Source: Humulus lupulus (taxonomy: Eukaryota > Streptophyta > Magnoliopsida > Rosales > Cannabaceae). Taken from it: DNA of 64,000 nt. Shown here one piece after another: positions 11,597 through 23,188 of the stretch. Location of the stretch: NCBI RefSeq assembly GCF_963169125.1, contig NC_084793.1, forward strand, positions 219,878,652-219,942,651. Reading direction: 5' to 3'. Each line of letters begins with the position of its first letter. Position 1 is the stretch's first letter. A program made the translations under genes and the position numbers. The notes beneath the pieces are model-generated. The model had not been told where the DNA came from and made no database searches. It was given only the letters and a program-made list of their open reading frames with translations.

Positions 11597-12228
11597 TGTA
11601 ACGCCGCGCGTTTAGGGCATTGGGGAAACATTAGTTTTGGGTATTTTAAATCCTTGTATTATGTATTATTTCAGAAGAACATTTTATGTTACAAGAAGTT
11701 CTTGATGTTTGAATGCTAGCCATATTGTGGTAAGTGGGGGTTTTTTTTAGAAATCGAGACCTTTGGTAGGGGACTTGGTCAAAAACCTTGATTGGGTAAA
11801 AATCTCAGATAAAATATTCTTGATTGAATAATTATGGAAAAACTAAGTTTGAGCATAAACTTAAAAAAAATAACTATAGGTTATTTTAATAATAAAATAT
11901 AATAAGTTTGGTGATGTCACATTATATTTAAATTGATTTTTCTCACTAAGAAAAATTAATCAAAATTGTACTCCATGCTAAATGCCTTTTTGACCTTATG
12001 TTCAAGCTTATTTGAGGATTAATATATTTAAATTAAGGGCACTTTGAGGCATGTGTGGCTGGTTATGTAGAGTGCCTGAGTGGGAAAAACTTGCCCAATT
12101 GAACTTCAAGAAAAATACCCATCATTATTTTCCCATGTTATCATCTTTTCTTATTGAAAAGAAAACTAAACTAACCCAACACAAAAACTCGCCACCCAAA
12201 GACCCCAACCGAACCTTCCCTCTCTATT

Positions 12229-12300
12229 ACTCTATTTAAAAAAAAATATCAGCACACACTCATCTCTCTCAAAGCTCTCTTCTCTCTCTAGAAACTAGAG
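12229..12300 (+). promoter_or_regulatory. Putative LTR promoter and CT-rich leader
   Basis: CTCTATTTAAAAAA, a TATA-like element, is followed about 20-30 bp later by ACACACTCATCTCTCTC and a CTCTCTTCTCTCTC pyrimidine tract typical of plant LTR transcription starts. Assignment is by pattern only. Confidence 0.45.
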
Positions 12301-14460
12301 CACCATCGAAGAAGCTCCATTGAAGGCTTTGCAAAAAGCTTGAACCAAAGTTAAGAAAAAGGGGTGAGTTCTCTTGTTCTTCTTACCATCTTTATTTTCC
12401 TTCTTCTTCCTATGTTGACCGAACCTTTAAGGGTTCTAAAACTCTATGCATGCTGGTTTAACACTCACCATAACTATCATTTCAATCCTAGGTGTAAATG
12501 ATGTAAGTTTGAGCACCATCATCTATGTGCATGCAAGCTTAGAAGGAAATTTTTGAAAAAGGTAAACCCTAGAGCGAACTCTTTTTAATCACCCCTCTCC
12601 TTTTCTTTTTCTAACTCTATAATCTTATTCTTAGTGTTTATGGGAAGAGATTTAAGTGTGTGAAGTGTTGAGAAATGGTCTGAAATGCTAAGAGGTCAAC
12701 CACCCCAAAGGCTTGAACATAAAGAGGTAAAAATCTTGATTCTTACCATAACATTTCAATGGCTTTAGCAAATCTGAATTTGATTATCGTTTTGTGAGTT
12801 AAATTAGTTATTTGGGTTTTAATAAGGTTATTTAGTGGGATGATGATGCATGCATTGTTAGGAAAACTTATACATGATCTTTATTTATTTTCATGTAGAT
12901 CTAATATTAAACAAATTAATATGAGATAACCTAGAACATGTTTCGAAAATTGAATTCAAAGAGAAACAAAGACAAGAATACTTACAGTATACGCAGTGGA
13001 ATGAAAGAGTCATTTCTTCAATTTCTCTAACTCTTGTATCCTCTCCGTCGTAGAGTATTATCAAGAAACTGAACCGATCTTCTATTTTCTTCACAGCCTT
13101 CCAATGTATCCTTAGAATCACCTAGACTAGTGTGGGAAATTCTCAACACATGAGATAGATATAGAGAGAAGAAGAGAAAATAACAAAGAGGCTTAGAAAA
13201 GGGTTTGTGTTTAGAGAGAATCTAAAACTATCAGAAAACCAGTGATTAAACTTATGACTTGACTTCTCTCTAAGCACTCCTTTTATAGACTCAATTAGGC
13301 CATTTAATTTAATTAAAAATCAATAAATAATAGTCATTTTAAAGCCCTAGGTCGAAATTATCATGAGCTTTAGGCCTATGAAATTTCTCATTTGATTATA
13401 AGCCCATTGGACTTAAAAACAAAGCCTGTATTATTTTCTATTGATTTAATTAATTAAATAATCATTTAAATCTTTTATCAAATTAATTATTTATAATTTG
13501 AACATTGATTTAAACTTATTTATTAATTTAGATACCAATTTATCTTAATTAACAAATCTGCCATGATTTCTCTTTTCTTCTCAAAATTACATAACTCTGT
13601 GAAACTATCTAAAATTGACTTGGTCAACTTTGATAATTCTAATAGATAATTAAATCAATTAATTGAGACTATCTAGATGATTTTATCCAAGGTAAAATGG
13701 GGACCATGGGCCTATGAAATCAAGCTCCAATAAGTTATCATAAATCTAACAAATAAATTTACTAACTTATTGTAATGACCTAACTATTTCTAAGACCTTG
13801 GACCATTAGATCTACTATACATAGCTACTATTTTGGGAAAGATACATAAGAAATAATATAAATTTATTAAATCTCGAAATATTGTATCAAATACATAATA
13901 ATAAAAAATATGGCATGGGTACCCATTTTTTAAAACATAAAACATAATTTTAGACTAAAGAAAATTGTTTACAAAACTAAATGCGGAAAAACATGATTTA
14001 AAAGACTAAAAATAAATAACTTCATCCTCGATCGACACGCAGTCCACACATTCCATCCATCCTCAACACACAAGCCAAGCTACCAAGAATCCTTCCGCCT
14101 TCCATATTCATTTTCCTACATCACACTAAAAATAAAGGAATGAGCCTAATGCCCAGCAAGGAAAAACTACTAACACTATAAACATACACATAAAGTCATA
14201 TCATAACATATGAAAAAAAAAACATATCATAAACATATACTATAAGCATACCATAAACATATGTCATATACTACTACAACGGCCATTATACTACTTGGGG
14301 CTTGTAAACTAAACAAGTCATATTCCCAATAGATTGGTGGGGCTTGCTATCAAGCAAGTCATATGCCCATAAATTATTGGGGCTTGCTAGCTAGACAAGT
14401 CATATGCCCAAGGTCTAATACCATACTATACATAATGTTGACATATCATAACACAACATA

Positions 14461-16807
14461 TGTAGGCCCCGGAATCCCTAATGCGGTTTAATGGCTGGAT
14501 TAGTAGGTCGAGAGGGCCATAACTGTCTAATTATGCCATTAAATGATTATATGCATGTTTATGTGAATTATATTATAATAAGATATTAAATGCATGCATG
14601 TGGGTCCACATTTCATTACGTGGGTGTTTTGGTAATTTGGTCCGTTGAGGGCATAATTGTATATTTGTATGCATGTAGGTGATATATTGTTGAGACCACA
14701 TTATACTGTGGGTTTGTTCGAGCTATTCGGCATGAGACGACCTTGGAATATTAATTAGCGGTCTAGTCATAACAGGTTTAAGTTCAAGGCTCGGGATGAG
14801 TCTTGGGGTGATTTTAATGATTAGAGCGTTGCTGGGAATTAAAGGGTAACGGGATATGAATTATTGGTGTTTGAGAATATTGAGAATACCGGGAATTGGA
14901 GATCGTTAATTATGATCAACGAGATAAGTGGGAAATACCAATTTTTCCCTTAGGAGCCTTTAGAAACCCTTATTAGACCTAGGGGTATTTTGGTCTTTTC
15001 ACCCCCATGATAGATATAAGCCATTGAAGGCTGTAGAAAGAAGAGAAAATAGAGTAACTTCAAAAGCTTCTCCCGTACCCATTTTCTTCCTGTTTTCTCA
15101 GTGATTTTTGAGCCTAACTTGAGGATTCAAGCTTGGGAAGTAAGTCTTGTGAGCTTGGGAGTGTGTTCCACCATTGAAGAGCATCATAATTTGAGCTTGA
15201 TGTAAGTTTATAGCCATTAAAATCCCTGGTTTGCTCTGTTTTAGTTCTGGTTTTCAGTTGGGATTGCTAGGTTGGATGATTGGTTTTGTTGGGAGTTTTG
15301 GCTAGGGTTCTTGTGGTTGTGATGCTTGGGGTATGTGAGGATGGTTTTTGGGTTCATTTGGCACAAAAAATAAGGTTTGGAAGCATTGGAATCGAGTTGG
15401 AATTGAAGGAGTTGAAGGAAGAGATTCCAGGGGAGTTCCTGGTTGAGGGTAGTGCTACATCGCCCATCAGAGGGTGCTATAGCGCTACACAGGTTTTTGT
15501 TGGGCGGTTTAGGGTTCTGAGTATAGCGCTGGGGCGCTAGTGAGTAGCACTATAGCGCTACTCTATTCCTCTAGAATCCTGTTTTTAGTGTTTTTAAGGG
15601 TTTTTGGCTCGAGGTTTCAATCCTTAAGGCTCGGGATCGAATCTACTCACCGTGTGGGCATGTTTCGAGGTCCCGAGAGTGGGGTTTAGGTTAAGACTCT
15701 TTCATTGTTGATTTTCATTAATGGAGGTTATAATTTGTTATGATTAGGTAACCACTAAGGAGTCAAAAGGTCGATCGTTCTCAGGAGTCACTCTTATTAT
15801 ATTTCTCGCTCGAACCAGAGGTAAGAAAATTGCACCCTGTGTATATGACATGCATGATTGTTGTTGAGGATGTTGTTTACTTGTGTATGGCATTGATTAG
15901 TCAGGGACGGCACTGGTCGCATATTACTGACCTGAGAGTCAGAAACGGCATAAGCGTCCTGAACGCAGGGCTGATTAAAGATTAGATCTAATCGATATCA
16001 GTGTTGAATGACTCTAAGGCATTAATGCTAGACCAACCCTAAGGTTGATGAAACTTATAAGCGCTTGACTAGTCTAAGCTAGTTACTCAGAGAGGGCCTA
16101 AGGCCTAGGTGACTGCTTGTCACATGGCAAGGGAGCAGAATCCCATGGTTATGACTCTATGGTCCTGAGGTAGGTTATGTTGGTGACTAGTCATCATGCA
16201 CCTATCCTGTTTAAGCTAGTGAAAGGTTCACTTATTTGTTAAGCCCTGGTGACCCTATCGTCACATGGCTAAAGGGAACTGAACCCACTTTAGTGACTAT
16301 TCCAATTGTCACTCCTCTATATTGGACTGAAAGTCCTGAATGATTATTATGATCATTGTTGATATTATATTCATGCGTTATTGTGTTTTCTTGCTGGGCT
16401 TTGGCTCATGGGTGCTATGTGGTGCAGGTAAAGTGAAAGAAAAGCTCACCCAACCTTTAGTGGAGAGCTTAGGTGGTGATGTGTACATATGCAGCCGCTT
16501 GACCACCACGGCCAAGGAGTTCTCAGAGGAACTAGGGGGTTTACCCTATTTTTGCTGCTTAGGTCGGCAGGTTTGTAAATTTGAAACAGAAATGACCATT
16601 TTGAGTTGTTAATAACTTGTAAATATTTTTATCGGCCCATGAACAGTTTTATGCGTTAAATAAATTTATCCTTTCCTTTTTATTGGGTTTCCACCTTAGC
16701 CTGTTAATAACACTAGAAGCACGTTTTTAACCAAAGGACTCGGGTAGCGAGTCAAATTTCCGTTTCACTGTTCACTGTAACTGTTCTGGGGTAACTAGGT
16801 CGTTATA
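14461..16807 (+). mobile_element. Solo LTR, 2347 bp, inside the gypsy LTR (level 6)
   Basis: Starts TGTAGGCCCCGG and ends TAGGTCGTTATA, with perfect TSD ACATA (14456-14460, 16808-16812). The partner gypsy LTR at 23870 shows the uninterrupted target, so the insertion is directly proven. It belongs to the same family as 32903-45922, 47364-49847 and 58084-60640: shared opening (...CCCTAAT...GGATTAG...GAGGGCCATAA) and a shared block GCTATGTGGTGCAGGTAAAG at 16414-16433. No internal domain. The youngest layer by nesting order. The right terminus ends in TA instead of CA. Confidence 0.93.
15440..15560. repeat. AGCGCTA-type palindromic iterons in the solo LTR
   Basis: Several copies of (T)AGCGCTA, GGCGCTA and GTGCTATAGCGCTAC cluster here. 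Equivalent positions of sister LTRs hold different self-complementary words (see findings). Confidence 0.7.
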
Positions 16808-18198
16808 ACATAAGATAACATAACATATAATATAAGCATAACATATCATATAAGCATACCAAATTCTATCCTATTTTCCTTACCAACACCAGGATATTTG
16901 AGAACAAAGACGAGATTTGGAACACTCCTAAAACCAACAATACAAATGATGAGTATTTCTAAAGAATAAAGAATGAAAAGACTAGAACTAAACCACCAAG
17001 AGAAAACTTATCGAAGAGACACCTTAAGTTCAAAGAACTTAAAAACCTAACCACAAAACCATAAAAAAAGTTAGAACCTAAATAAAAACTAATGAAACTA
17101 AGGAATCAAACATGATTGAACTTAAGAATAAGGATACCTTTGTTGACCTTATAGATTGGCCTAACTCCAATATTGAAATACTCTAATCCTTACACTCCAA
17201 GTGTTTGGTAAAGCTTAAGAATGATAAGCCTTTTTTTTTCCTTTCCCACCCAAGTGTATCACTCTTATGTTCTCACTAACACCTTGGAGTATGATCATAG
17301 CTGAAGAGTAAGTGAAAGGGCTGGGTTCTAAGTCCTATTTATAGAGTTCTAGGAATAAAGATCTTCTTTTTGGCTTTGAATAAAAATAATGAATTTAATT
17401 GAAAATATTTGAATATTCTTTAGTCAAAGGCTTAGGACTTGGTCAAATTTTTCGGAGAGAGGTTTAAGGAGTCAAAGCTTGATTTTTAAAATTAAAAACA
17501 AATAGAATCCTAACTTCTAACTCCCTAAATCTCGTAACTCTAAACTCACCTGCAGTAAAATCAACATAACTAGAGCTTTAGAACTCTGATTTAGAACATC
17601 TTTATACTGTTAGAAAGTTAAGTCAATTATCTACAAATTTCTAGAAATACTATTTTTCGAAATTCATAACATAACTGAGTTAAAAATAGGTCGGAAGTTA
17701 CAGTACCCTAAAGTTACGGAAAATCTATTTAATTATCTAAATAACAACCTAATCTACAAATAAATAAAATTGTGACAAATGTCATGCTCCTAACAGATTC
17801 TGGTGAAAAATAAGTCTTATATTTCCCTTATTTTATCATTAAAATAATAATTCTTTAATAATCATGCATATGACAAGTGTCATAATCCTATTGGCTCTAA
17901 CTAAACCTTAGGAATAACCATACTCATGACAAGTGTCATATTCTTATTGGCTCTATCAAAACCTTAGGTTATAATAATTATCATATTAATAACCAGCAAT
18001 ATTAATCAAACCTTATGTTATAATTAATATTCTTAAACTATAGGTTAAACTTATCAAATCCATAACTATTGCTAAGAGTTTCCAACTAAGTCCTGATTTG
18101 AACCAAAATCCATGAAATCTAACATACTACAAACTAATACTAGATATTCCTACTACTATTACTATCTAACTAGCTAAGTAAAATTCTTGGACTCTACA

Positions 18199-18214
18199 AT
18201 TCTCCCCTACTTAA
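18199..18214 (-). other. Polypurine tract of the gypsy element
   Basis: On the minus strand AAGTAGGGGAGAAT lies directly next to the 3' LTR start (TGTAGAGTCC). This is the expected primer site for plus-strand DNA synthesis. Confidence 0.75.
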
Positions 18215-18690
18215 AAGAATTTCGGCCCCAAAATTTACTTATCAAACAATTCCGGATACCGATCGAACATGTCTTCCTCCAACTCCCACATTGCCTCCCG
18301 TTCAGAACTATTTCTCCATAGGACTTTGACTATCAAAAACTCTTAGACCGTAATTCTTTCATCCCTCTATCTAGGATGCTAATCGGTCGTTCCTCGTAAC
18401 TCAAGTCTTTCTGGAGTGCTATCGTATCGTACTTGAGGACGTGAGATGGGTCTGACACATATTTATGCAACATCGAGATGTGAAATACATTATGAATATC
18501 TGCTAAAGCTGGCGGTAGGGCTAACCTATATGCAACTGCTCCCGCTTTGTCCAATATCTCAAAAGGACCTATAAACCTGGGACTAAGCTTGCCTTTCTTC
18601 CCGAACCGCTTCACACCTTTCATATGAAATATTCTTAAGAAAACTTGATCTCCGACTTTGAATTCCACATCACGCCGCACAGCATCCGCA
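18215..18690 (-). pseudogene. Gypsy integrase C-terminus and chromodomain-like tail
   Basis: The open part 18680-18333 contains KLSPRFIGPFEIL (the GPY/F module) and IHNVFHISMLHKYV, then DLSYEERPISILDRG. After a frame break, 18330-18215 reads KVLWRNSSEREAMWELEEDM, the tail that in Tekay/Del chromoviruses overlaps a chromodomain used for chromatin targeting. The position, just before the polypurine tract, fits the end of pol. The frame is broken near 18335. Confidence 0.85.
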
Positions 18691-18997
18691 TAACTTTTCT
18701 AACGGCTTTGAGTAGCGAGTATACGCTTTCTAATCAGCGCTACTACATCCTGAGCTCCTCTAACAGCTTCAGGTCCAAGTACTTTCCTTTCTCCTACCTC
18801 GTCCTAATGCAACAGCGATTGACCCTTCTTCCATAAAGTAGCTTGTAGGGTGCCATCCTGATTGTTGACTAGTAGCTATTGTTGTAGGAGAATTCTATCA
18901 GCGGCAAATACTTACTCCAAGATCTCGATGTAAACACCGATCCTCTATCGAATACTATTTTCTTAGAGATTCTATGCAATCATACTAGTTCTTAAAC

Positions 18998-19495
18998 TTA
19001 AACATTTGCGTATTGATCTGTTGTGTACGAAGTCTTAACAGACAGGAAATGAACTGACTTGGTTAATCTATCTATTACTATCCAAGCTGAATCATGCTGC
19101 TTACTTGTTCGTGGCAAACTCGTCACGAAATCTATGGCTATATCATCCCATTTCCATTTTGGAATGATAAGTGGTTGCAATAAGCCTGCAGGCCACTGAT
19201 GTTTTACTTTCACTTGCTGGCATACCAAGCATTTAGACACATACTCTGCTATATCTTTCTTCATTCCTAGCCACCAATATAACACTTTAAGGTCGTGAGT
19301 CATCTTGGTCGACCCTGGGTGAACTAAGTATGGTGTATTGTGCGCTTCTTCTAAAATCGTCATCTTAATCCCTTGATCGTTTGGCACGCATACCCGATCC
19401 TTATATCTTAATAACCCTTGACTTGATATTGAGAAATCTGTGGCCTTCCCTTTTCTAACTGCATCCATATGTGTTACTAACGTGTCATCATGCAC
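18998..19495 (-). pseudogene. Gypsy integrase, zinc-binding and core start
   Basis: 165-aa open segment. The HHCC zinc-binding region is visible (EEAHNTPYLVHPGSTKM ... YVSKCLVCQQVK), followed by WDDIAIDFVTSLP with the first Asp of the D,D-35-E triad and WIVIDRLTKSVHFL with the second. Reading ends before the catalytic Glu. The strand between 18690 and 18998 has frameshifted integrase sequence. Catalyses insertion of the cDNA in active relatives; this copy is broken. Confidence 0.88.
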
Positions 19496-19499
19496 TTGC

Positions 19500-20340
19500 C
19501 CATTCTGTATATCTTCTAACAGGCTTGACTGGATGGACTAGTTCGTCAGGTTACCAATGACTACTTCTATTCCAGCATTGATCAGCTCCTGCTGTAGCAA
19601 CTTTTCTATTCCAGCTAATGATGCTAGACTTCCGTAATTCTTCTTACTTAGCGCATCAGTAACTACATTTTCCTTAAGGCGTAGGCTATCACCTTATCAT
19701 TCTACATCATCACACAACCCAATCCTTGCTTTGATGCATCACAATAGACTACAAACTTATCATTGGGTGTCGGTACACAAAGTACTGGTGCTGAGCATAT
19801 ACTTGAGCAACTGGAAACTCTCTTCACACTTATCCGTCCAGTTGAACCTTTGCTGCTTCTGGGTCAGGTTGGTAAGTGGAGTGGCTATCTTAGAAAAGCC
19901 TTCTATAAACCTCCGGTAATAGCCTGCTAGTCCCAGCAAACTTCTTACCTTAGACGCGTTCTTTGGTCTTGGCAAATCTTTACAGTCGCTACCTTAGATG
20001 GGTCTACCGCAATCCCGTCCTTGGATACTATGTGGCCGAGAAATGCTACTTGTGAAAGCCAAAATTCACACTTCTTGAACTTGGCGTAAAGCTGATGCTC
20101 CTTTAGTCGCAGCAAGATCAACCTTAAATGTTTCTCATGCTTGACTTTATCCTTTGAGTACACCAAGATATCGTCAATAAATACTACGATGAATTTATCC
20201 AAGTAGTCCTTAAAGACCCTATTCATTAAATCCATAAACGCGGCTGGAGTGTTGGTAAGACCAAAAGACATAACTAGAAACTCATAATGTCCATAACGAG
20301 TTCTAAAAGCTGTCTTGGGAATATCCTATTCCCGTACCTT
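19500..20340 (-). pseudogene. Gypsy reverse transcriptase (C part) and RNase H remnant
   Basis: Segment 20271-19945 carries [12 protein letters not shown] and [13 protein letters not shown], in which FIDD is the gypsy form of the YxDD catalytic motif and retains both Asp residues. Directly upstream, [15 protein letters not shown] is readable to about 20325, where a stop follows SGYHQLKVRE. Segment 19975-19760 is the connection domain (RSLLGLAGYYRRFIEGFSKI). RNase H beyond 19760 is degraded by frameshifts and stops. Confidence 0.88.
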
Positions 20341-20820
20341 GAGCTGATGATACCCGGACCATAGATCAATCTTTAAAAACACGGTCGCTCCTCAGAGTTG
20401 ATCAAACAAGTCGTCAATCTGGGGTAGTGGGTACTTATTCTTAATTGTCACCTTATTCAGCTCGCAGTAATCTATACACATCTGCATGCTTCCATCCTTC
20501 TTCTTCACAAATAGTACCGGTGCTCCCCATAGCGAATGGCTCGTTCTAATGAAACCCAAGTCTAAGAGTTCTTCTAACTACATCTTTCACTCCTTCAGTT
20601 CGGTAGGAGCCATCCGGTATGGTGCCTTGGAGGTAGGCTCAGTGCCCGGTACTAATTCGATTGTGAAGTCAATTTTTCGCATCGGCGGCAATCCTAGCAA
20701 GTCGTCAGGAAATACCTCTAGAAATTCCCTTACAATATGTACATCTCCGACCTTTAGTGGTGTTCCTTTTACCATATGCGTAACGCTAGCTAAGAATGTG
20801 TGACATCCTTTTTCTATCAT
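20340..20820 (-). pseudogene. Gypsy reverse transcriptase, N-terminal part
   Basis: Segment 20820-20587 reads ...VREFLEVFPDDLLGLPP... followed by IDFTIELVPGTEP, the standard start of Ty3/gypsy RT. A stop at about 20584 and a later frame change separate it from the palm domain. Frame recovery between 20586 and 20340 shows fingers/palm sequence (L-R-G-A-T-V-F-K-I-D-L type) with substitutions. Confidence 0.82.
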
Positions 20821-20823
20821 CCT

Positions 20824-21200
20824 CTAAGCTTTGAGAGATGAAATAAGCGGCATATGTAATCCTAAAACTTTTCCTATATAGCATCGTTTCTGATCGTCAA
20901 GAGTCTCGAACATCACTTTCTTACGTCTGCTATCGATGGTTGTGACATGCCTTGCTAGCCCGTCCATGCCTAATATCATGTCGAAGTCTTTGATCTCTTG
21001 TTCTATTAGGTCTTCTTCTAGTTCTACGTTCTCAATTTTGATCAGTACGCCTCGTACTATCCGTGATGATAGGAAAATTTTACCCGAAGGCAACTATGTC
21101 ACAAACCTAGTTCTACAAGGTTTGTCTAATTTCTCTATCATTCCTAACGAGATATACGAGTATGTTGCTCCCGAATAAAACAATACTAGAACATATACTA
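20824..21200 (-). pseudogene. Gypsy aspartic protease remnant
   Basis: The segment 21093-20824 contains DFDMILGMDGLARH and the IDSRRKKVMFE strand typical of the C-terminal half of gypsy proteases. The active-site loop lies at about 21180-21150 in another frame, where it reads YSGATYSYIS, so the catalytic Asp of D-S/T-G-A has become Tyr. A stop codon follows at about 21102. Catalytically dead on two counts. Confidence 0.82.
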
Positions 21201-22513
21201 TCGAGGATAGGAATCTGACCTGCAATTGCTTTGTTACTAGCGTTAGCTTCTCCTTGGGTTAAGACAAATGCCCTGGTAGGAACCATCGTATTGTCCATTT
21301 TCTCCTCTTGGTTGAGCTGGGGACACTGCCTCCTTCGGTGACCTTCCTGACCATAGTTGAAGCATCCCTTGATGTTTGCATGACATTCCCCAAGATGTTT
21401 CTTTTGGCACTTAGAGCATTGCGGGTATTCTAGATAACCTGACTTATTTCCTTCGTTGATTATTCGTGCTCTTTTATCACCATTGGCCTGCTTATCATCA
21501 GGATGCCTTCTCTTTTGACCATTACTATTACTATTGCTATGCTGACGGCTGTTGTTGTGGTTGTTCCGACCATTCTGAGGTTGACCCTGTTGTTTACGCT
21601 CAGGCATACTAGCCTTCTCCTTACTAACATTCGCCTAAAACCTTTATACTTTTATTTCCGTTTCTAGAACATCGGTATAGGTAGTATTTCCCGGGTTTGC
21701 TAGCTTAACCCCTAATTCAATCTTTTGTCTAAGTCCTCTAACGAACTTGGTCACCCTCATAAAGTCAGTTGGAACCAACTCTGGTGCAAACTTGGCTAAT
21801 CTGTCGAACTGCCGAGCATATTCTACTACCGATAAGTTGCCCTGCTTCAAACTAGCGAACTCTTTGACCCTTGTAGCGATGACTGCCGAGTTGTAATACT
21901 TTTTGTGGAACAGCTCCACAAATCTTGTCCATGTCATGGTACCGACATCGTTAGTCTGCTGAACTAAGTCCCACCATATTCTAGCATCCTTCTTAAGCAG
22001 AGACGAAACACAGGATATGCGGTCCGCATTGCCGAGATACATATGCGCTAGGATCGGCTCTACATTTCTGAGCCATTCTTCTACCTCAAAGGGGCCTGTT
22101 GTCCCTTCAATGTTTAGAGTGTGTTGCTTACGAAACCACTCATAGATTGGCTCCATGTGCTGAGCTGGGTATGGCGCATAGTTCGCCATTGGCCATCCCC
22201 CATAAGGACCTACTTGATGGGGTACTTGAGCCATTTGCTGAGGCTATGGTTGCAGCTGAGGTGGAAGCTGAGTCTGAGTTTGCTGTCGCTGTTGCTGCAG
22301 TAATTCCTCCACTTGTTGTCGTAGTCATGCAATTTCTGTAGTGTTGTCAACCGGTGGCAGCAGCGCTCTTTCTTTAGCAGCAGCATTGGTTGCACGCCTT
22401 CCCCTTATGTGAACTGGAGGGGCTTCATAAGTTTCAGGAGCAACGCTTGAGGCATTGGCGTTGTTGCGAGCAAATCTTCTAAGCGATATCTTCAGCAAAG
22501 TTCTAATAGTCAA
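21200..22513 (-). pseudogene. Gypsy gag with defective zinc knuckle
   Basis: Gag probably starts near 22513 or a nearby Met. The capsid region is 22234-21644 (EEWLRNVEPILAHMYLG, ...ARIWWDLV..., the retrotransposon gag domain). A stop separates it from the nucleocapsid part at 21607-21200, which is rich in Gln/Asn/basic residues (HNNSRQHSNSNSNGQKR). The zinc knuckle reads CFNYGQEGHRRRQC, so the second Cys of CX2CX4HX4C is replaced by Tyr. Another frame change lies near 22325. Would package genomic RNA in an active element. Confidence 0.87.
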
Positions 22514-22752
22514 GGAAACATATTAGAACTTACCCTAATAGGCTCTAAGGCAAAAACTTAATCTAAGCAAACATAACTCGGACCTATTAATTATGATTTC
22601 TTATGAAAAAATGATGTAAGCCTTCTTTATGATTAAGGCCTGTTTCTAAACTTAGAAAAATAAGCCATCTTTATAATTACGAAGTCTGTTTCTAATCATC
22701 CTATATGACTTAATTCTCAGGCTCGAAACTTGTTGTTGTTCCAAAGTTAACC

Positions 22753-22818
22753 ATATTGAGGGAGGGCTGGGATCAGTAAAATCGTTCCCACTACTATGGC
22801 CCCCTAAACTCTCAATAT
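22753..22818 (-). ncRNA. Leader hairpin of the gypsy element, shared with copia
   Basis: On the sense (minus) strand an 8-bp closing stem (ATATTGAG ... CTCAATAT) encloses a core with TAGGGGGCC, then GTAGTGGGAAC, then TACTGATCCCA and CCCTCC. It sits about 240 nt upstream of gag and 360 nt after the PBS. The same core with a different closing stem is at 38014-38081. The function is unknown; a packaging or dimerisation element is an inference. Confidence 0.65.
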
Positions 22819-23174
22819 AGAACCCGGTTCATTGATTTGTATCCACCCTCACCGAACTTGGTCATTACTTATTAAATTTATTATTTATTATGATTGTAAA
22901 AAAAATCAAACTCATACATGTCATTCAAAAATAACAATGATATTTATTTGGAAAAAAAAGTTTTCACTATGTACAATCATAAATGCGAAGATAATAAATA
23001 AAATAAATAACGAAAAATAAACTACTTTACAAACATTCTTAACTGAAAACATAAGGGCTAAAACGTTAACTAAACACATAATCATAACAACTATAACATA
23101 AACAACTTACATTGGCGGTTAGATTCGGAGCTTGAGCATTTGTATCAAGGAGAACTTCATGTAAATGGACAGTT

Positions 23175-23186
23175 GCTCTGATACCA
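23175..23186 (-). other. Primer-binding site, initiator-Met tRNA
   Basis: The minus strand reads TGGTATCAGAGC, the 12 nt complementary to the 3' end of plant initiator-Met tRNA, two nt inside the 5' LTR (which ends at 23189 on this strand). Confidence 0.93.
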
Positions 23187-23188
23187 AC

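Larger units (their letters stand above)
13771..18198 (-). repeat. Gypsy 3' LTR (left), with nested solo LTR
   Basis: Starts TGTAATGACC and ends GGACTCTACA. It pairs with 23189-25271. The 14461-16807 insertion sits inside it. Positions 14280-14420 hold three roughly 47-bp units (GGGGCTTG...CAAGTCATATGCCC). Divergence from the partner LTR is uneven; see findings. Confidence 0.93.

Noticed and set aside
15280..15540. 86-aa ORF in the level-6 solo LTR, and 58896-59294 (132 aa) in the sister LTR
   Set aside because: Both arise in the same LTR region, share a start phrase (GVLAR-VL), but diverge and shift in length, and no domain is seen; more likely leader sequence than a gene.
22099..22395. Several short ORFs overlapping gag on both strands
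   Set aside because: Shadows of the gypsy gag reading frame and its low-complexity Gln/Ala-rich stretch.
23175..23186. Possible tRNA gene
   Set aside because: Only the 12-nt primer-binding complement is present; no cloverleaf. No tRNA or rRNA gene was recognised anywhere in the window.
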